From: Paraburkholderia agricolaris
GTDB taxonomy: Bacteria; Pseudomonadota; Gammaproteobacteria; Burkholderiales; Burkholderiaceae
Assembly (NCBI RefSeq): GCF_009455635.1
Contig: NZ_QPER01000002.1
Span: 2,728,001 to 2,792,000 of the forward strand
DNA: 64,000 bases
Direction: 5' to 3'
Positions 62,820-64,000 of the stretch are shown here, piece by piece. How positions within the stretch are numbered: the stretch's first letter is position 1; the number at the start of each line of letters is the position of its first letter. The notes under the pieces were generated by a model. The model was not told the origin of the DNA, ran no database searches, and saw only the letters and a list, made by a program, of their open reading frames with translations. A program made the translations under genes and the position numbers.

Positions 62820-64000
62820 TCACGCCGCTTTCAGGGTTTCGCGCTGCGTCGCCAGTTGCATGATGCGCTCCTGCGTCGCCTCCCGGGCCAGCAGTTCGCC
62901 GGTAATGCGGCCCTCGCACATCACGACGATACGGTCGCTCATGCGCAGGATTTCCGGCAACTCCGACGAGATCATCACGATCGCCTTGCCTTGCCCGGCA
63001 AGCGAGCGCAGGAGCTTGTAGATTTCGCTTTTGGCGCCGACGTCGATACCGCGCGTCGGTTCGTCGAAGAAGAGTACGTCGCAGTCACGCTCAAGCCATT
63101 TCGCCACGACAATTTTCTGCTGATTGCCGCCCGAAAGAAGCCGTACCTCCTGCGTCGCGGACGGCGTGCGAATGGCGAGCAGATTGATGAAATGCGAGGC
63201 TGTCCGGCGTATCTCGGCACGGCGCAGGAAAAAGTTGAGCGACAGGAATTTGCGCAAGTTGGACATCACGATGTTCGCCTCGACGTTCATGCCGGTCGCA
63301 AGACCAAAGCGCTTCCTGTCTTCCGAGAGATAACCGATACCGCGCGCGACCGCATCGCTCGGATTCCTGATCGTCACCTTCACGCCGTTCACGACAATCT
63401 CGCCCGATTCGCTCGGATCGGCGCCGAACACCGCCCGCGCGACCTCGGTTCGACCGGCGCCCATCAAGCCCGCAAAGCCCAGTATCTCGCCTTTGTGAAG
63501 CGCGAAACTGACGTCCCTGACAAGCGGGCCGGCGTTCAGATTCCTGACTTCGAGCGCGACCTCGCCTTTATCCGCCGCACCTTGAGAAGGCGCCACGTCG
63601 GTCAAGGTTCGCCCGACCATCATCCCGATGATCGCTTCGACGCTGGTGTCTTTCGCGGTGACGGTCGCCACATATTCGCCGTCACGCAGCACGGTAACGC
63701 GATCGGCAATCTGCTTGAGCTCATCCATCTTGTGCGAGATATAGATGATGCCCACGCCCCGGCCCTTCAACTCGCGAATGATGCGGAAAAGCTCGGCGAT
63801 CTCGGCTTCGTTGAGCGCCGAGGTCGGCTCGTCCATGATCAGCACGCGCGAATCGAAGGACAAAGCCTTGGCAATCTCGACCATCTGCTGTCTGGCTACC
63901 GTCAGGGTGCTGACCACCGCGCGCGGGTCGAGATTCACATGCATGCGGGCAAGAATGTCGCGCGCCTGCGCGTTGAGCTTGTCTTCGTCGAGGAACAGGC
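62820..64000 (-). CDS. Sugar ABC transporter ATPase (RbsA-like), N-terminal part beyond window
   Basis: This is the C-terminal 393 residues of a tandem-ATPase protein (normally ~500). The first cassette shows Walker [11 protein letters not shown] and the switch His in [12 protein letters not shown]. The second shows signature LSGGNQQK, Walker [13 protein letters not shown] and SSELPEIL. The second cassette's Walker A region reads [12 protein letters not shown], the usual degenerate form in this family. The frame is open through the right edge (…[20 protein letters not shown]). It drives the sugar importer and is likely near the head of the L-fucose operon. Confidence 0.92.
   Translation of the reverse strand, partial: LFLDEDKLNAQARDILARMHVNLDPRAVVSTLTVARQQMVEIAKALSFDSRVLIMDEPTSALNEAEIAELFRIIRELKGRGVGIIYISHKMDELKQIADRVTVLRDGEYVATVTAKDTSVEAIIGMMVGRTLTDVAPSQGAADKGEVALEVRNLNAGPLVRDVSFALHKGEILGFAGLMGAGRTEVARAVFGADPSESGEIVVNGVKVTIRNPSDAVARGIGYLSEDRKRFGLATGMNVEANIVMSNLRKFLSLNFFLRRAEIRRTASHFINLLAIRTPSATQEVRLLSGGNQQKIVVAKWLERDCDVLFFDEPTRGIDVGAKSEIYKLLRSLAGQGKAIVMISSELPEILRMSDRIVVMCEGRITGELLAREATQERIMQLATQRETLKAA

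Overview
The window looks like a high-GC betaproteobacterial chromosome, most likely Burkholderia sensu lato (Paraburkholderia/Caballeronia type). The signs are a large LysR/MocR/ROK/MarR regulator repertoire, a Tat-exported PlcN-type phospholipase C, a non-phosphorylative L-fucose operon, and short operons separated by divergent promoters. No rRNA, tRNA, CRISPR array, prophage or intact insertion sequence was seen. Coding density is high. Decay is limited to a few scars at 38.1, 44.4-44.6 and 47.0-47.9 kb.

Layout: 0-2.2 kb is a HisJQM-type basic amino-acid ABC transporter behind a cluster of TGTNTANACA palindromes. 2.2-4.1 kb is a LysE exporter with a divergent LysR and a small protein. 4.2-8.6 kb is a secreted phospho(di)esterase group: phospholipase C, a tiny lipoprotein, and an alkaline-phosphatase-fold/LamG lipoprotein. 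8.9-12.7 kb is a ROK protein, an APC permease and a divergent ROK regulator.

12.8-38.1 kb is the most interesting part. It is a dense set of genes for taking up and dismantling D-amino-acid-containing peptides: a DUF2817 (M14-like) peptidase, three M81/MlrC-type metallopeptidases, three class-C beta-lactamase-fold D-aminopeptidase/MlrB-like hydrolases, a siderophore-esterase-like alpha/beta hydrolase, D-serine dehydratase, a D-threonine/D-3-hydroxyaspartate aldolase-like enzyme, a D-amino-acid dehydrogenase-like flavoprotein, a TonB-dependent receptor, its own TonB-ExbB-ExbD-ExbD-TPR energiser, an MFS_2 transporter and an XRE-cupin regulator. A 24-bp A/T-rich element recurs in front of five of the transcription units and probably ties them into one regulon. 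The gene kinds (S12 hydrolase + M81 peptidase + MFS transporter) recall the microcystin-degrading mlr set, but the enzyme content fits D-peptides or peptide siderophores generally. The substrate is not known from sequence.

38.1-47.9 kb is accessory. It holds a truncated duplicate of the ROK regulator, a methyltransferase, a DUF1989 protein, cytochrome b561, a CHRD protein, a GST/TetR pair, a MarR unit ending in a decayed MFS gene plus a TetR-tail fragment, a LysR with a second-type enolase, and a scar made of two beheaded genes. 48.1-58.9 kb holds a Ser-rich protein, a PaiB/MocR pair, a UPF0182 membrane protein, a membrane-bound diguanylate cyclase, a Zur-box-preceded COG0523 GTPase, an SRPBCC protein and a PAS-LuxR regulator. 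59.3-64.0 kb is an L-fucose-type operon (ABC ATPase, permease, binding protein, L-fuconate dehydratase) running off the right edge.
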